A stretch of DNA of 64,000 bases from the NCBI RefSeq assembly GCF_003937945.1, contig NZ_RSEC01000058.1, forward strand, positions 186,001 to 250,000. The letters run 5' to 3'. Origin of the DNA: Amycolatopsis eburnea. GTDB taxonomy: Bacteria; Actinomycetota; Actinomycetes; Mycobacteriales; Pseudonocardiaceae. Shown in pieces: positions 8,969 to 17,025 of this stretch. Numbering within the stretch: the first letter of the stretch is position 1; every line of letters begins with the position of its first letter. The notes under the pieces were generated by a model. That model searched no databases, had not been told where the DNA came from, and saw nothing but the letters and a program-made list of their open reading frames with translations. The translations under genes were made by a program, and so were the position numbers.

Positions 8969-9805
8969 GTGGACGTGCGTGAACCGGCGCTCCCGGTCGA
9001 TCCGCGGTGGCCGGGCGAGCCGACGGTGCTCGAAGTCGGCAAGGCGCGGGCGTGGCTGGCCCGGCGCGGGGTGGCGGTCTGGCTGCCGACCCGGGTGCTC
9101 GCGCTGCGCCTCGGCGGGCGGGGACTCGGTACCCGGGGAACACCGGTCTACGCGATCGTCTTCGCGGTGCTGTGGGCGCTGACCGGGGCCGTGTTCCGCC
9201 GGCACGACCTGCCGGGCGAAGCGGCGGCCCTCTCCGTGCTCTACGCCTCGTTCCAGGTGACGCGCTGGCGCCGGGCGCAGAGCCGCGAGCAGCTCGCCGA
9301 GGGCTTGACCGGCGCCGCGGTGCCGCCGCCGCTGCGGGTGGCGGCCGGGCAGGTCGGCTGGTGGTACCTGGTCTCGACGGGCCTCACGTTCCTCGGCGGT
9401 GCGGCGCTGTGCGCGGCGGCGTTCCTGACCGGGCCGCGGTTCACCTGGAAGCACTGGTACCCGCCGGAGGTCGCGATCGGGCTGAACACGTTCGCGCTGG
9501 CCTTCGGCGCCGGCGCGACGGCGCTGGTGCTCGGCCGGGTGCTGCGCGCGCCGGTGATCGCCGAGGACGCGGCATCGCACGCGGTCGACGGGGTGCTGCG
9601 CGCCGAGGACCCCTACCGGTTCGCCCCGAGCGCCGCGTACGCGGTGTTGGCGATGCCGATCTACGTGGTCGATTGGGCGTGGCCGGGCCCGCTGGGCTGG
9701 ATTTCGCTCGCGTACCTGGTCGTCGTGCTGGTGCTGCAGCTGCTCGGCTGGCTGCTTGCCCGCCGTCGCCACCGCCGGCTGCCACCCGGCTGCTACGGCC
9801 GGTAA
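8969..9805 (+). CDS. Multi-pass membrane protein of unknown function
   Basis: No function recognised. The 278-residue product has a soluble N-terminus with a KARAWLARRGVAVWLPTRVLALRL segment split over residues 25-50, then roughly six hydrophobic helices. The first pair lies at about 60-100 and the last pair at about 205-260. It ends in a basic tail RRRHRRLPPGCYGR. GTG start with only a weak AG-rich site (AACGAGGGG) upstream. The following locus is a shorter relative sharing the GARxWLARxG N-terminus, the VGWWYL motif and the RRHRLPPGxYG tail, so this is a local tandem duplication. Confidence 0.72.
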   Translation: MDVREPALPVDPRWPGEPTVLEVGKARAWLARRGVAVWLPTRVLALRLGGRGLGTRGTPVYAIVFAVLWALTGAVFRRHDLPGEAAALSVLYASFQVTRWRRAQSREQLAEGLTGAAVPPPLRVAAGQVGWWYLVSTGLTFLGGAALCAAAFLTGPRFTWKHWYPPEVAIGLNTFALAFGAGATALVLGRVLRAPVIAEDAASHAVDGVLRAEDPYRFAPSAAYAVLAMPIYVVDWAWPGPLGWISLAYLVVVLVLQLLGWLLARRRHRRLPPGCYGR

Positions 9806-9846
9806 ACCGGTTCGGCGTCTCGGGTGTGTCCTGGCGGGGAGGTTCG

Positions 9847-10393
9847 ATGGTGACAACAGTGCGGACGACGCTCGCCGAGAGACAGGGCGCGCGGATGTGG
9901 CTGGCCCGGCACGGCGCCGAGGTGGACGAGCCGGCGCCGCTGCTCGCGCTGCGCGTCGGGGCCCCGGGTGCTGGCCACGTGGTCCTTCCCGGTCTACAGC
10001 GTGCTGTCCGGCGTGGTCTGGGCCTTTGCCGTGTTGCCGCAGGTCCCGGTGCTCGCCCGGTTCCTGGTCTTCACCGCGTTCGTCGTCGCTCATCCACTGC
10101 TGCGGTGGCGCCGGGTCCGCGATGCCGATCGCGCCGCCGTCCGGGTGGTTCCGGCGGGTGCGCGGCCGGCGGCGGGCCAGGTGGGCTGGTGGTACCTGGC
10201 CGCGGTGGCCACGACGTTCGCCGGCAGCGCGGTCCTGTGCGCGGGGATCGGCGTTCACCCGGTGGCCTGGGCCGCGGCGCTGGTGATCGGCGCCGCGTAC
10301 TCCGTCCTCGGGGTGGCGGTCCACAGCTGCGCGCTGATCGAGGTCCGGCGCCACCGCCTGCCGCCCGGCCACTACGGAACGCAGGCCCGGTGA
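9847..10393 (+). pseudogene. Frameshifted tandem paralogue of the preceding membrane protein
   Basis: ATG at 9847 with GGGGAGG just upstream opens a frame reading QGARMWLARHGAEVDEPAPL, matching the N-terminus of the upstream membrane protein. After LLALRVGA, at the CCCC run 9962-9965, homology continues in the next frame (RVLATWSFPVYSVLSGVVWAF, corresponding to GTPVYAIVFAVLWAL upstream) and runs to the stop at 10391-10393. It ends RRHRLPPGHYGTQAR. Removing one C restores a single ORF of about 181 residues. Either a genuine pseudogene or a homopolymer sequencing error. It is shorter than its neighbour, lacking the third helix pair. Function unknown. Confidence 0.68.
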
Positions 10394-10457
10394 GCGGCGT
10401 GACGGACTGCCGCTCCGGACCGTTCCCGTTCTGGTCGACCCGCTGGTCGGCGCTACG

Positions 10458-11951
10458 TCAGCGGTTCGACGCCTTCTTGACGAACTTCGCCAGGTCCTTC
10501 GACTGCTGCACCCGGCTCGGCTCGTGGATGTACATCATGTGCCCGGCCGGGTAGTACGCCGTGTCGATGTTGTCGCGCAGTTCCTCCGGGATCTGCAGGT
10601 GGGCCAGCACGTGCTCGGCCGCGAAGTACGCCGTCGCGCCGTCGTAGTGGCCGAACGCCACGTGGACGCGCAGGTGCGGGTTCGCGCGCATCGCCGCGCC
10701 CAGCGAATCGGCCACCGACACCGAGCGGCCCTCGAACTCCTTGTACGACCAGGCCTTGAACGTGTCCTCGTGGATGATCTCGTACGGCAGGTCGTTCTCG
10801 TACCCGAGCTCCGCCCGCACGTAGTGGTTGAACGCCGCCGCGTAGGCGCCGACCACGCGGGAGATCGACGGGTCGTCGCTCATGTGCTCGCGGCCGCCGT
10901 CCGGCTCCCACGTCGTGAAGCGGCCGTCCATCCGGCCGACCGTCAGGCCGCGGTCGCGCAGCAGCTCGGTGAAGAACCGGACGTGCTCGATCCGCAGGTT
11001 CACCCGGTCCACGTAGGACTCGGTGAGCCCGGTCAGCGACGCCAGCGTGGCCACCGCCTCGGCCCGGTCCTGCGTCGACAGCCGCGCGCCGCGGGCGAGC
11101 GCCCACGGCAGCTCCTTCGCCGCGAAGTCCTCGGCGTCGGCCAGGACGTCGTCGAGCGGGCGGTCGCCGTGCAGGCCGTGGTAGTGCGCGATCGCCGCGT
11201 ACGTCGGCACGTACAGCGAGTACGGCAGGTCGTTGCCCTCGGTGAACTGCAGCGTGCCCAGGTCGAGCACGGACGAGATGAGCAGCAGGCCGTTCAGGTA
11301 GAGCCCGTGCCGGTCCTGCAGGTGCGCGGCCAGCCCGGCGGCGCGCAGCGTGCCGTACGACTCGCCGGCCAGGAACTTCGGCGACAGCCAGCGCTGGTGC
11401 CGTGACACCCACAGCCGGACGATCTCGCCGACCGACTCGATGTCGCCCTGGTACCCGTGGAAGTCCTTGGTCTCCTCGCCGCCCGCGACCCGCGAGTAGC
11501 CGGTCGACACCGGGTCGATGAACACCAGGTCGCTGTGCGCCAGCAGCGTCTCGGGGTTGTCGGCCAGCCCGTACGGCGGCGGCTCCAGGTCGTCGACGTC
11601 GCCGGACAGCACCCGGCGCGGGCCCAGCAGGCCCAGGTGCAGCCAGATGCTCGACGAGCCGGGACCGCCGTTGAAGGCGAACGTCACCGGCCGCGTGCCC
11701 GGGTCGGCGTCGTCGAGGGTGTAGGAGGTGACGAACACCTCGGCCTTCGCCTTGAAGCCCTCCGACTTGCCGTCCTTGAAGACCTCCTTGCGGAGCACGA
11801 CCCGGCCCGCCTTCGCCGTGTACGCGAGCTTCTTGCGCTTCACGGTGAGCGTGTGCTTGGTCGTGACGATGTCGTCGGTTGGCTCGGCCGGGATCTCCGT
11901 GGTTTCCGGCGCCTTCTGCTCGGGAGCCTCTTCGGGGGTCGTGTCCGCCAT
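10458..11951 (-). CDS. Serine carboxypeptidase-like alpha/beta hydrolase (peptidase S10 family)
   Basis: 497-residue S10-type peptidase with no signal peptide, so probably cytoplasmic, unlike eukaryotic S10 enzymes. The oxyanion motif FNGGPGSSSIWLHLG lies around residue 90, the nucleophile serine in LAGESYGTLRAAGL around residue 195, and the C-terminal His in YPAGHMMYIHEPS near residue 475; a DGATAYF segment near 440 may hold the Asp. The N-terminal 25 residues are acidic and Pro-rich. ATG at 11951 chosen; a TTG three codons earlier is possible. Divergent from the endonuclease V gene with only about 30 bp between them, so they must share a promoter region. Substrate unknown. Confidence 0.87.
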   Translation of the reverse strand: MADTTPEEAPEQKAPETTEIPAEPTDDIVTTKHTLTVKRKKLAYTAKAGRVVLRKEVFKDGKSEGFKAKAEVFVTSYTLDDADPGTRPVTFAFNGGPGSSSIWLHLGLLGPRRVLSGDVDDLEPPPYGLADNPETLLAHSDLVFIDPVSTGYSRVAGGEETKDFHGYQGDIESVGEIVRLWVSRHQRWLSPKFLAGESYGTLRAAGLAAHLQDRHGLYLNGLLLISSVLDLGTLQFTEGNDLPYSLYVPTYAAIAHYHGLHGDRPLDDVLADAEDFAAKELPWALARGARLSTQDRAEAVATLASLTGLTESYVDRVNLRIEHVRFFTELLRDRGLTVGRMDGRFTTWEPDGGREHMSDDPSISRVVGAYAAAFNHYVRAELGYENDLPYEIIHEDTFKAWSYKEFEGRSVSVADSLGAAMRANPHLRVHVAFGHYDGATAYFAAEHVLAHLQIPEELRDNIDTAYYPAGHMMYIHEPSRVQQSKDLAKFVKKASNR

Positions 11952-11983
11952 GGCCCCCAACTTAGTTGTGGCAGGGTGACTTG

Positions 11984-12643
11984 GTGCACACCGGGGACTG
12001 GCCGTCGACGGCCGAGGAGGCCCTCGCCGTCCAGGAAGCGCTGCGCGGGCGGGTCGAGCTCACCGACGACCTGCCGGAGCTGCCGCCGACGGTGACCGGT
12101 CTCGACGTCGCCTACGACGAGGACGACGGCATCGCCGCGGCGGTCGTCACCCTGGAGACCGCCGGGCTCACCGTGGTCGAGGAGCGGACGCACCGCGCGA
12201 AGGCCGTCTTCCCGTACGAGCCGGGCCTGTTCGCCTTCCGCGAGCTGCCACCGCTGCTGGCCGCCCTCTCGGACCTGGAACGCGAGCCGGACGTCCTGGT
12301 CTGCGACGGCCACGGCCTCGCCCACCCGCGGCGCTTCGGCCTGGCCTGCCACCTCGGCGTGCTGACCGGGCGGCCCGCGTTCGGCGTCGGCAAGACGCGG
12401 TTCGTCGGCACCCACGAGCCGCTCGGGCCCGCCCGCGGGGCGTCGGTGCCGCTGGTCGACGCCGGGGAGGAGGTCGGCGCGGTGCTGCGGACGCGGGACG
12501 GCGTCAAACCGGTGTACGTCTCGGCCGGGCACCGGATCGGCCTGGCCCACGCCTGCCGGCTGACCCTGGCGCTGACCCCGCGCTACCGCCTGCCCGAGAC
12601 GACCCGCCGGGCCGACCGGCTGTCCCGGGCGGCGCTGCGATGA
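11984..12643 (+). CDS. nfi: Endonuclease V (deoxyinosine 3' endonuclease)
   Basis: Cuts DNA at the second phosphodiester bond 3' to deoxyinosine, starting repair of deaminated adenine. The 219-residue protein has the catalytic Asp in TGLDVAYDE, the wedge-type motif YEPGLFAFRELP, the metal-binding VCDGHGLAHPRRFGLACHLG and the substrate-contacting GVGKTRFVG, then the C-terminal PVYVSAGHRIGL and YRLPETTRRADRLS. Start set at GTG 11984 with GCAGGG seven bases upstream; a TTG at 11966 in the same frame is an alternative. The stop overlaps the next gene (ATGA), which encodes a uracil-DNA glycosylase, forming a base-deamination repair pair. Confidence 0.93.
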   Translation: MHTGDWPSTAEEALAVQEALRGRVELTDDLPELPPTVTGLDVAYDEDDGIAAAVVTLETAGLTVVEERTHRAKAVFPYEPGLFAFRELPPLLAALSDLEREPDVLVCDGHGLAHPRRFGLACHLGVLTGRPAFGVGKTRFVGTHEPLGPARGASVPLVDAGEEVGAVLRTRDGVKPVYVSAGHRIGLAHACRLTLALTPRYRLPETTRRADRLSRAALR

Positions 12644-13323
12644 GGTCGCTCGCCGAGCTGGACGCGGCTGTCTCCGGCTGCCGGGCCTGCCCGCGGCTGG
12701 TGACCTGGCGCGAAGGCGTCGCGGGCACGAAGGCCGCGTTCCGGGACGAGGAGTACTGGGCCCGCCCGGTGCCGGGCTTCGGGCCGCCCGACGCGTCGCT
12801 CGCGGTCGTCGGCCTGGCGCCGTCGGCGCACGGCGCGAACCGCACCGGCCGCATGTTCACCGGCGACCCGTCGGGTGACTTCCTCTTCCGGGTGCTGCAC
12901 GAGGTCGGGCTCGCGTCCCAGCCGACGTCCGAGCGCATCGGCGACGGCCTGGAGCTGTACGGCACGCGCCTCGTCTCGCCGGTGCGCTGCGCCCCGCCGG
13001 AGAACAAGCCGACGCCGGCCGAGCGCGACACGTGCCGTCCGTGGCTCGCGGAGGAGCTGACGCTGTTACGTCCGACACTGCGCTCGATCGTGGTGCTCGG
13101 CGCGTTCGGCTGGCAGGCGTTACTGCCCGTGCTCGCCGCGGCCGGCTGGCCGGTCCCGCAGCCGCGGCCGGCGTTCGCCCACGGCGCCGTCCTGAAGCTG
13201 GGCGACCTGCGTGTTTTCGGCTGTTACCACGTCTCGCCGCGCAATGTCCAGACACACCGCGTGACCCACGACATGGTGGCGGCCGTGTTCCGCGCCGCGA
13301 CCTCGGTGACGGGCCACGACTGA
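12640..13323 (+). CDS. udgB: Family 5 uracil-DNA glycosylase (UdgB)
   Basis: Excises uracil, and in this family also hypoxanthine and other deaminated bases, from DNA. The 227-residue protein carries the family 5 motif GLAPSAHGANRTGRMFTGD (residues about 47-65), which lacks the polar Asp/Asn of family 1, and motif 2 CYHVSPRNVQT near residue 200. Four iron-sulfur cluster cysteines are visible: CRAC at 14-17, one in SPVRCAPPENKPT and one in ERDTCRPWL. Translationally coupled (ATGA) to the endonuclease V gene. Both enzymes act on inosine/hypoxanthine lesions, so the operon makes functional sense. Confidence 0.92.
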   Translation: MRSLAELDAAVSGCRACPRLVTWREGVAGTKAAFRDEEYWARPVPGFGPPDASLAVVGLAPSAHGANRTGRMFTGDPSGDFLFRVLHEVGLASQPTSERIGDGLELYGTRLVSPVRCAPPENKPTPAERDTCRPWLAEELTLLRPTLRSIVVLGAFGWQALLPVLAAAGWPVPQPRPAFAHGAVLKLGDLRVFGCYHVSPRNVQTHRVTHDMVAAVFRAATSVTGHD

Positions 13324-13407
13324 ATCGTTACGGAAACCGCCGCGACGCTGGTCACAGCCGGATGGGGTCCCCGAGCGGGCCGCCCGCGAAGGTGTCACCA
13401 TGAGGAC

Positions 13408-14742
13408 ATGGCTGCTGCGAAGTCGAAGTCGGAACCGACTCGGATCCTCGTCCTCGGTGGTGGGTACGTCGGGCTCTACACGGCGTACGGCCTCCAGAAG
13501 ATGCTCCGGGCCAACGAGGCCTCCGTGACCGTCGTTGACCCGCAGCCCCACATGACCTACGCGCCGTTCCTCCCGGAGGCCGCGGCCGGCGCGATCGAGC
13601 CCCGGCACGTGGTCGTGCCGCTGCGGCGGGTGCTGAAGCGCTGCCACGTGCTGACCGCGCGCGTCACCAAGATCGAGAACGACAAGAAGTCGGTCACGGT
13701 CGAGGCAGCCGACGGCCACATCGAGCAGCTGGGCTACGACGTCCTCGTGGTCGCGCTCGGCGCCGTCGCGCGCATCCTGCCGATCCCCGGCCTGGTCGAA
13801 GAGGGCATCGCCTTCAAGACCATCGGCGAGGCGATCTACCTGCGCAACCACATCATGACCAAGCTCGACGAGGCCGCCAGCACGCTCGACCCCGAGCTGC
13901 GCAAGCGCCTGCTGACCTTCACCGTCGTCGGCGGCGGCTTCGCCGGCATCGAGGCGCTGGCCGAGCTCGAGGACATGACCCGCTTCGCGGTGGAGAACTA
14001 CTACCCGAACATCCAGCCGTCCGACGTCCGCTGGGTGCTCGTCGAGGCCGCCGGGCGCATCCTGCCCGAGGTCCGCGAGACCCTGGGCGTGTACACGGTC
14101 GAGCAGCTGGAGAAGCGCGGCATCGAGGTCTACCTCTCGACCGCGGCGAAGTCGTTCGAAAACGGCCACGTCGTGCTTTCGGACGGCACGGAGTTCGACA
14201 CCGACACGCTGATCTGGACCGCGGGCGTGAAGGCCAACCCGGTCCTGGCCAACTCGGACCTCCCCCTCGACAAGCGCGGCCGCGTCGAGGCGACGGCCGC
14301 CATGCAGGTCGTCGGCCACCCGGACGTCTGGACCGCGGGCGACAACGCGGCGATCCCGGACCTCTCGCGCACCGAAGAGGACCCGACGGCGACCTGCCCG
14401 CCGAACGCGCAGCACGCGGTCCGCCAGGCAACCCTGCTGGCGAAGAACATCATCAAGGTGATCCGCGGCGGCAAGCCGAAGGACTACTACCACAAGAACC
14501 TCGGCGCGGTCGCCAGCCTGGGCCTGCACAAGGGCGTGGCCGACGCGCTGAACCTGAAGATCAAGGGCTTCCCGGCGTGGCTCTTCCACCGCGCGTACCA
14601 CCTCAAGGCGATGCCGACCTGGAACCGCAAGATCCGCATCCTGTTCGACTGGATCCTCGGCGGGTTGTTCCGGCGTGAGGTGATTTCGCTGGGGCAGATC
14701 AACAACCCGAAGGACGAGTTCGCGCGGGTTTCGAAGTCCTGA
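13408..14742 (+). CDS. ndh: Type II NADH dehydrogenase (FAD-dependent, NDH-2 family)
   Basis: Membrane-associated flavoprotein passing electrons from NADH to the quinone pool without proton pumping. The 444-residue product has an FAD-binding Rossmann motif ILVLGGGYVGLYTAYGL (residues 13-29), an NADH-binding one TVVGGGFAGIEALAEL at about 170-186, and the C-terminal FAD contact VWTAGDNAAIPDL near 310. The C-terminal third is basic with an amphipathic and hydrophobic segment (FPAWLFHRAYHLKAMP, IRILFDWILGGLF) suited to membrane attachment. ATG start 84 bases after the previous stop. Terminated by a stem-loop overlapping the next ORF's start. Assignment as NDH-2 rather than another pyridine nucleotide-disulfide oxidoreductase is likely but not proven. 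Confidence 0.87.
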   Translation: MAAAKSKSEPTRILVLGGGYVGLYTAYGLQKMLRANEASVTVVDPQPHMTYAPFLPEAAAGAIEPRHVVVPLRRVLKRCHVLTARVTKIENDKKSVTVEAADGHIEQLGYDVLVVALGAVARILPIPGLVEEGIAFKTIGEAIYLRNHIMTKLDEAASTLDPELRKRLLTFTVVGGGFAGIEALAELEDMTRFAVENYYPNIQPSDVRWVLVEAAGRILPEVRETLGVYTVEQLEKRGIEVYLSTAAKSFENGHVVLSDGTEFDTDTLIWTAGVKANPVLANSDLPLDKRGRVEATAAMQVVGHPDVWTAGDNAAIPDLSRTEEDPTATCPPNAQHAVRQATLLAKNIIKVIRGGKPKDYYHKNLGAVASLGLHKGVADALNLKIKGFPAWLFHRAYHLKAMPTWNRKIRILFDWILGGLFRREVISLGQINNPKDEFARVSKS

Positions 14743-14754
14743 CGGTTCGCTTTC

Positions 14755-14786
14755 GAAGGCCTCCCGTTTTGGTGCGGGAGGTCTTC
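14755..14786 (+). terminator. Stem-loop terminator after ndh
   Basis: Arms 14755-14766 and 14775-14786 pair over 12 bases with one G-T wobble, around an 8-base loop TTTTGGTG. Lies 13 bases after the ndh stop. The candidate GTG start of the following small ORF (14772) is within the loop. Confidence 0.65.
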
Positions 14787-15269
14787 GGCGTTTCAGCGGT
14801 TGCCTTCCGGTTCGAGATCCGCGGGGTGGCGATCGGACTGGTGGCCGCGGGAGCGCTTCGTCAGGCGGAAGCCGAGCAGATCCTCGCCGACCTCGACGAG
14901 ACTCTGCGGCGGTCCGGTCGGCTCACGGTCGTTCGACAGGAAGCCTCGGCTACGAGCAGTGGCGAGGTTGTGGCGAAGCGAGCGGGCATCGAGGCGTGGT
15001 CGACCTTCCTCGTGCTGAACCTCGCGCACGTCGGCATCGATGCGCGCCGGATGCGGGAACGGTTCGGACCGGGTGTGCGCTGGCGCGGGTGGGATGACGC
15101 CGGAACCCAGTACCGAGGCGGAAGCGGGGGTGGCTCGGGGTCGCATGCCCTGTTCGCCGAGAGGCGCACGTTCGAACCAGGTCCACCGGAGCAAGCACGC
15201 CTTCTCACCCTGGCCGTCGACCATCCCGGCGGGCAGATCACCCTCTCCATCCCATTGTTGTCAAGCTGA
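14772..15269 (+). CDS. Hypothetical protein, 165 residues
   Basis: No family recognised. The ORF has actinobacterial third-position GC bias, though weaker than its neighbours (for example GTT, TCA, CGA codons). It encodes a soluble protein with an amphipathic helix AEAEQILADLDETLRRSG, a central WSTFLVLNLAHVGI segment, a Gly/Ser-rich YRGGSGGGSGSHALF stretch and a hydrophobic C-terminus LTLAVDHPGGQITLSIPLLSS. The start is uncertain: GTG 14772 falls inside the ndh terminator loop, and no ribosome binding site is clear at any in-frame start. It converges on the Nudix regulator gene with a 3-base gap. Confidence 0.5.
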   Translation: MREVFGVSAVAFRFEIRGVAIGLVAAGALRQAEAEQILADLDETLRRSGRLTVVRQEASATSSGEVVAKRAGIEAWSTFLVLNLAHVGIDARRMRERFGPGVRWRGWDDAGTQYRGGSGGGSGSHALFAERRTFEPGPPEQARLLTLAVDHPGGQITLSIPLLSS

Positions 15270-15272
15270 CGA

Positions 15273-15983
15273 TTACGACCGGCCGCGCAGCATAGCCGGG
15301 TGCAGCACGGTCGCCGGCCCCCGCCGGTACAACGCCGCCGGCCGCCCCGGCTGCCGCGAAACGCGCTCCCCGGTCGGGATCAAAAACCCCTCGACACCGG
15401 TGATCTTCCGGTGGAAGTTGCGCGGGTCGAGCTGCTCACCCCAGACGATCTCGTAAACCTCCCTCAGGTCCGTCATCGTGAACTCCGGCGCGCAGAACGC
15501 CGCCGCGAGCGTCGTGTACTCCAGCTTGGCGCGGGCGCGCTCCACCGCGTCGGCGATGATCTTCTTGTGGTCGAAGGCGATCTGCGTCCGGGGGCGGAGC
15601 ACCTTCTCGACCGGCATCAGCACGGCGTCGCGCGCGTCGCCGCCCGCGATGGGGGCCGGGAGCTGGGGGGAGAACGCGACGTAGCAAACGGTGATCACGC
15701 GCTGCCGGGGGTCTCGTCCGGGTGCGCCGTACGTGCGCAGCTGCTCCAGGTGTAACGCATTCGCGTCGAGACCCGTTTCTTCGGACAGCTCACGAGTGGC
15801 GGCGCGGTCGAGGTCCTCGGACGTGGAGGCGAGGAAGCCGCCGGGGAGCGCGAGCATCCCCTCGTACGGGGGAATTCCCCGCCTGATCAACATGATCTGC
15901 AGGGAACCGTCGTGGATCGTCAAGACGGCGAGGTCGACGGCGAGCGCTACCTCGGGGATCGTCCACTCCTCGGGTTCAGGCAT
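15273..15983 (-). CDS. Nudix domain protein with C-terminal winged-helix region (NrtR-like)
   Basis: 236-residue protein made of an N-terminal Nudix fold and a C-terminal winged-helix-like region, the layout of NrtR-type regulators of NAD metabolism that sense ADP-ribose. The Nudix box is nearly canonical: GGFLASTSEDLDRAATREL followed by SEETGLDA, so hydrolase activity may be retained. The C-terminal part FTMTDLREVYEIVWGEQLDPRNFHRKI matches the DNA-binding half of this family. ATG 15983 preferred over a TTG three codons earlier. It diverges from the nucleosidase/membrane-protein cassette across a 170-bp gap holding two inverted repeats. No NAD biosynthesis gene is in the window, so the target is unknown; the cassette next door is a candidate. 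Confidence 0.82.
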   Translation of the reverse strand: MPEPEEWTIPEVALAVDLAVLTIHDGSLQIMLIRRGIPPYEGMLALPGGFLASTSEDLDRAATRELSEETGLDANALHLEQLRTYGAPGRDPRQRVITVCYVAFSPQLPAPIAGGDARDAVLMPVEKVLRPRTQIAFDHKKIIADAVERARAKLEYTTLAAAFCAPEFTMTDLREVYEIVWGEQLDPRNFHRKITGVEGFLIPTGERVSRQPGRPAALYRRGPATVLHPAMLRGRS

Positions 15984-16021
15984 GTTCGACAACCGGGGAA
16001 GCGATCACGACGGAACTGTCC

Positions 16022-16068
16022 ATAGTGCACAGTGTAGCGGGCGGTCAATATTCGTCTCGTTGACGAGA
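16022..16068. promoter_or_regulatory. Two inverted repeats between the Nudix regulator and the nucleosidase cassette
   Basis: A near-palindrome ATAGTGCACAGTGTA lies at about 16022-16036, roughly 40 bases upstream of the Nudix regulator start. A perfect 6+2+6 inverted repeat TCTCGTTGACGAGA lies at 16055-16068, about 85 bases upstream of the nucleosidase gene. Either could be the binding site of the Nudix regulator; both are placed to control divergent transcription. No protein-binding evidence is available from sequence alone. Confidence 0.45.
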
Positions 16069-16123
16069 ACGGTCCGTCAGGACTACTTTGCACCCGGCAA
16101 ATCGCAACGAGGGAGGAAACGCC

Positions 16124-16156
16124 ATGGTGGAACGCGGGGAAGTGGTGATCGCGTGA
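16124..16156 (+). other. Ten-codon ORF overlapping the nucleosidase start
   Basis: ATG at 16124 is preceded by a strong ribosome binding site (GAGGGAGGAAACGCC) and reads MVERGEVVIA before TGA at 16154-16156. That stop overlaps the GTG start of the nucleosidase gene (GTGA at 16153-16156). The nucleosidase has no good ribosome binding site of its own, so ribosomes may enter at this mini-ORF and reinitiate. Alternatively a frameshift in the record hides a longer N-terminus. Confidence 0.45.
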
Positions 16157-17025
16157 TCGTCGTCCTGACCGCGCTGGAGGTCGAACGGTCCGCCGTGCTC
16201 GACCGGATGACCGGCGCCGCGGTCCGCGCGCACCGGGCCGGCACGTTGTTCCACGTCGGGCAGCTCGGCCGGCGCCGGGTCGCCCTCGGGCTGGTGGGGG
16301 CGGGCAACGCCCCGGCCGCCGCCATCGCCGAACGCGCCGTGGCGGAGTTCTCGCCGGCCGCGATGGTGTTCGTCGGCGTCGCGGGCGGGCTCCGCGACTG
16401 GACCAGGCTCGGCGACGTCGTCGTGGCGACCAAGGTCTACGGCTACCACGGCGGTCGCAGCACGGACGACGGCATGCGGAGCCGCCCGCAGGCGTGGGCG
16501 CCGTCGCACCGGCTGCTGGAGCTCGCCCGGTCGGTAGGGCGCGCGGGCGAATGGTGCGCGGCCGTGCCGCCGGACGGCCGTCCCGGTGTCCACTTCGAGC
16601 CCGTTGCCTCGGGCGAAGTCGTGCTCGACTCGCGGACGTCCGAGGTCGCGCGGTGGCTGCACGAGCACTACGCCGACGCCGTCGCGGTCGAAATGGAGAG
16701 CGCCGGCTTCGCGCTGGCCGGCCACCTCAACGACGACCTCCCGGCGATCAGCGTCCGCGGCGTCAGCGACCACGCGGGCGGCGCCAAGGAAGTCACCGAC
16801 GGGGCCGGGTGGCAGCCCGTCGCGGCCGGCAACGCGGCCGCCTTCGCCGAAGCGCTCATCGCCGAGATCGACGACGAGGACGCGGAAGCCACCGCCGAGC
16901 CGGCGCGGGAGCCGCGCGGGTTCAGCAACCAGAACGTCGCCACCGGCCACGCGCGGGTGGGCCAGCAGATCGGCGCCGTGTACGGGGACTTGACCGTCGG
17001 GCCGCAGCGAGGAGACCGGAAATGA
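16153..17025 (+). CDS. Nucleoside phosphorylase/nucleosidase-fold effector with C-terminal shared motif
   Basis: 290 residues. Residues 1-235 form a PNP_UDP_1 (MTA/SAH nucleosidase-like) domain: IVVLTALEVERSAV at the N-terminus, the phosphate/purine loop GVAGGL near residues 75-80, the ribose-binding AVEMESAGFA (Glu180, Glu182) and the catalytic Asp206 in VRGVSDHAGG. The active site looks intact. An acidic linker EIDDEDAEATAEPA leads to a short C-terminal motif at residues 256-282 (bases 16918-16998). The same pattern opens the next protein: N-x-N-x-A-x-G-x-A-x-V-x-QQ-x-GA-x-x-G. Standalone domains of this fold serve as effectors in bacterial and fungal conflict systems, where such motifs act as amyloid adaptors. 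Predicted role: nucleotide- or NAD-degrading effector. GTG start overlaps a ten-codon ORF; stop overlaps the next start (ATGA). Confidence 0.85.
   Translation: MIVVLTALEVERSAVLDRMTGAAVRAHRAGTLFHVGQLGRRRVALGLVGAGNAPAAAIAERAVAEFSPAAMVFVGVAGGLRDWTRLGDVVVATKVYGYHGGRSTDDGMRSRPQAWAPSHRLLELARSVGRAGEWCAAVPPDGRPGVHFEPVASGEVVLDSRTSEVARWLHEHYADAVAVEMESAGFALAGHLNDDLPAISVRGVSDHAGGAKEVTDGAGWQPVAAGNAAAFAEALIAEIDDEDAEATAEPAREPRGFSNQNVATGHARVGQQIGAVYGDLTVGPQRGDRK

Noticed and set aside
7127..10372. 1081-codon minus-strand frame
   Set aside because: Shadow of the S8 protease and membrane protein genes, which have signal peptide, catalytic motifs and ribosome binding sites.
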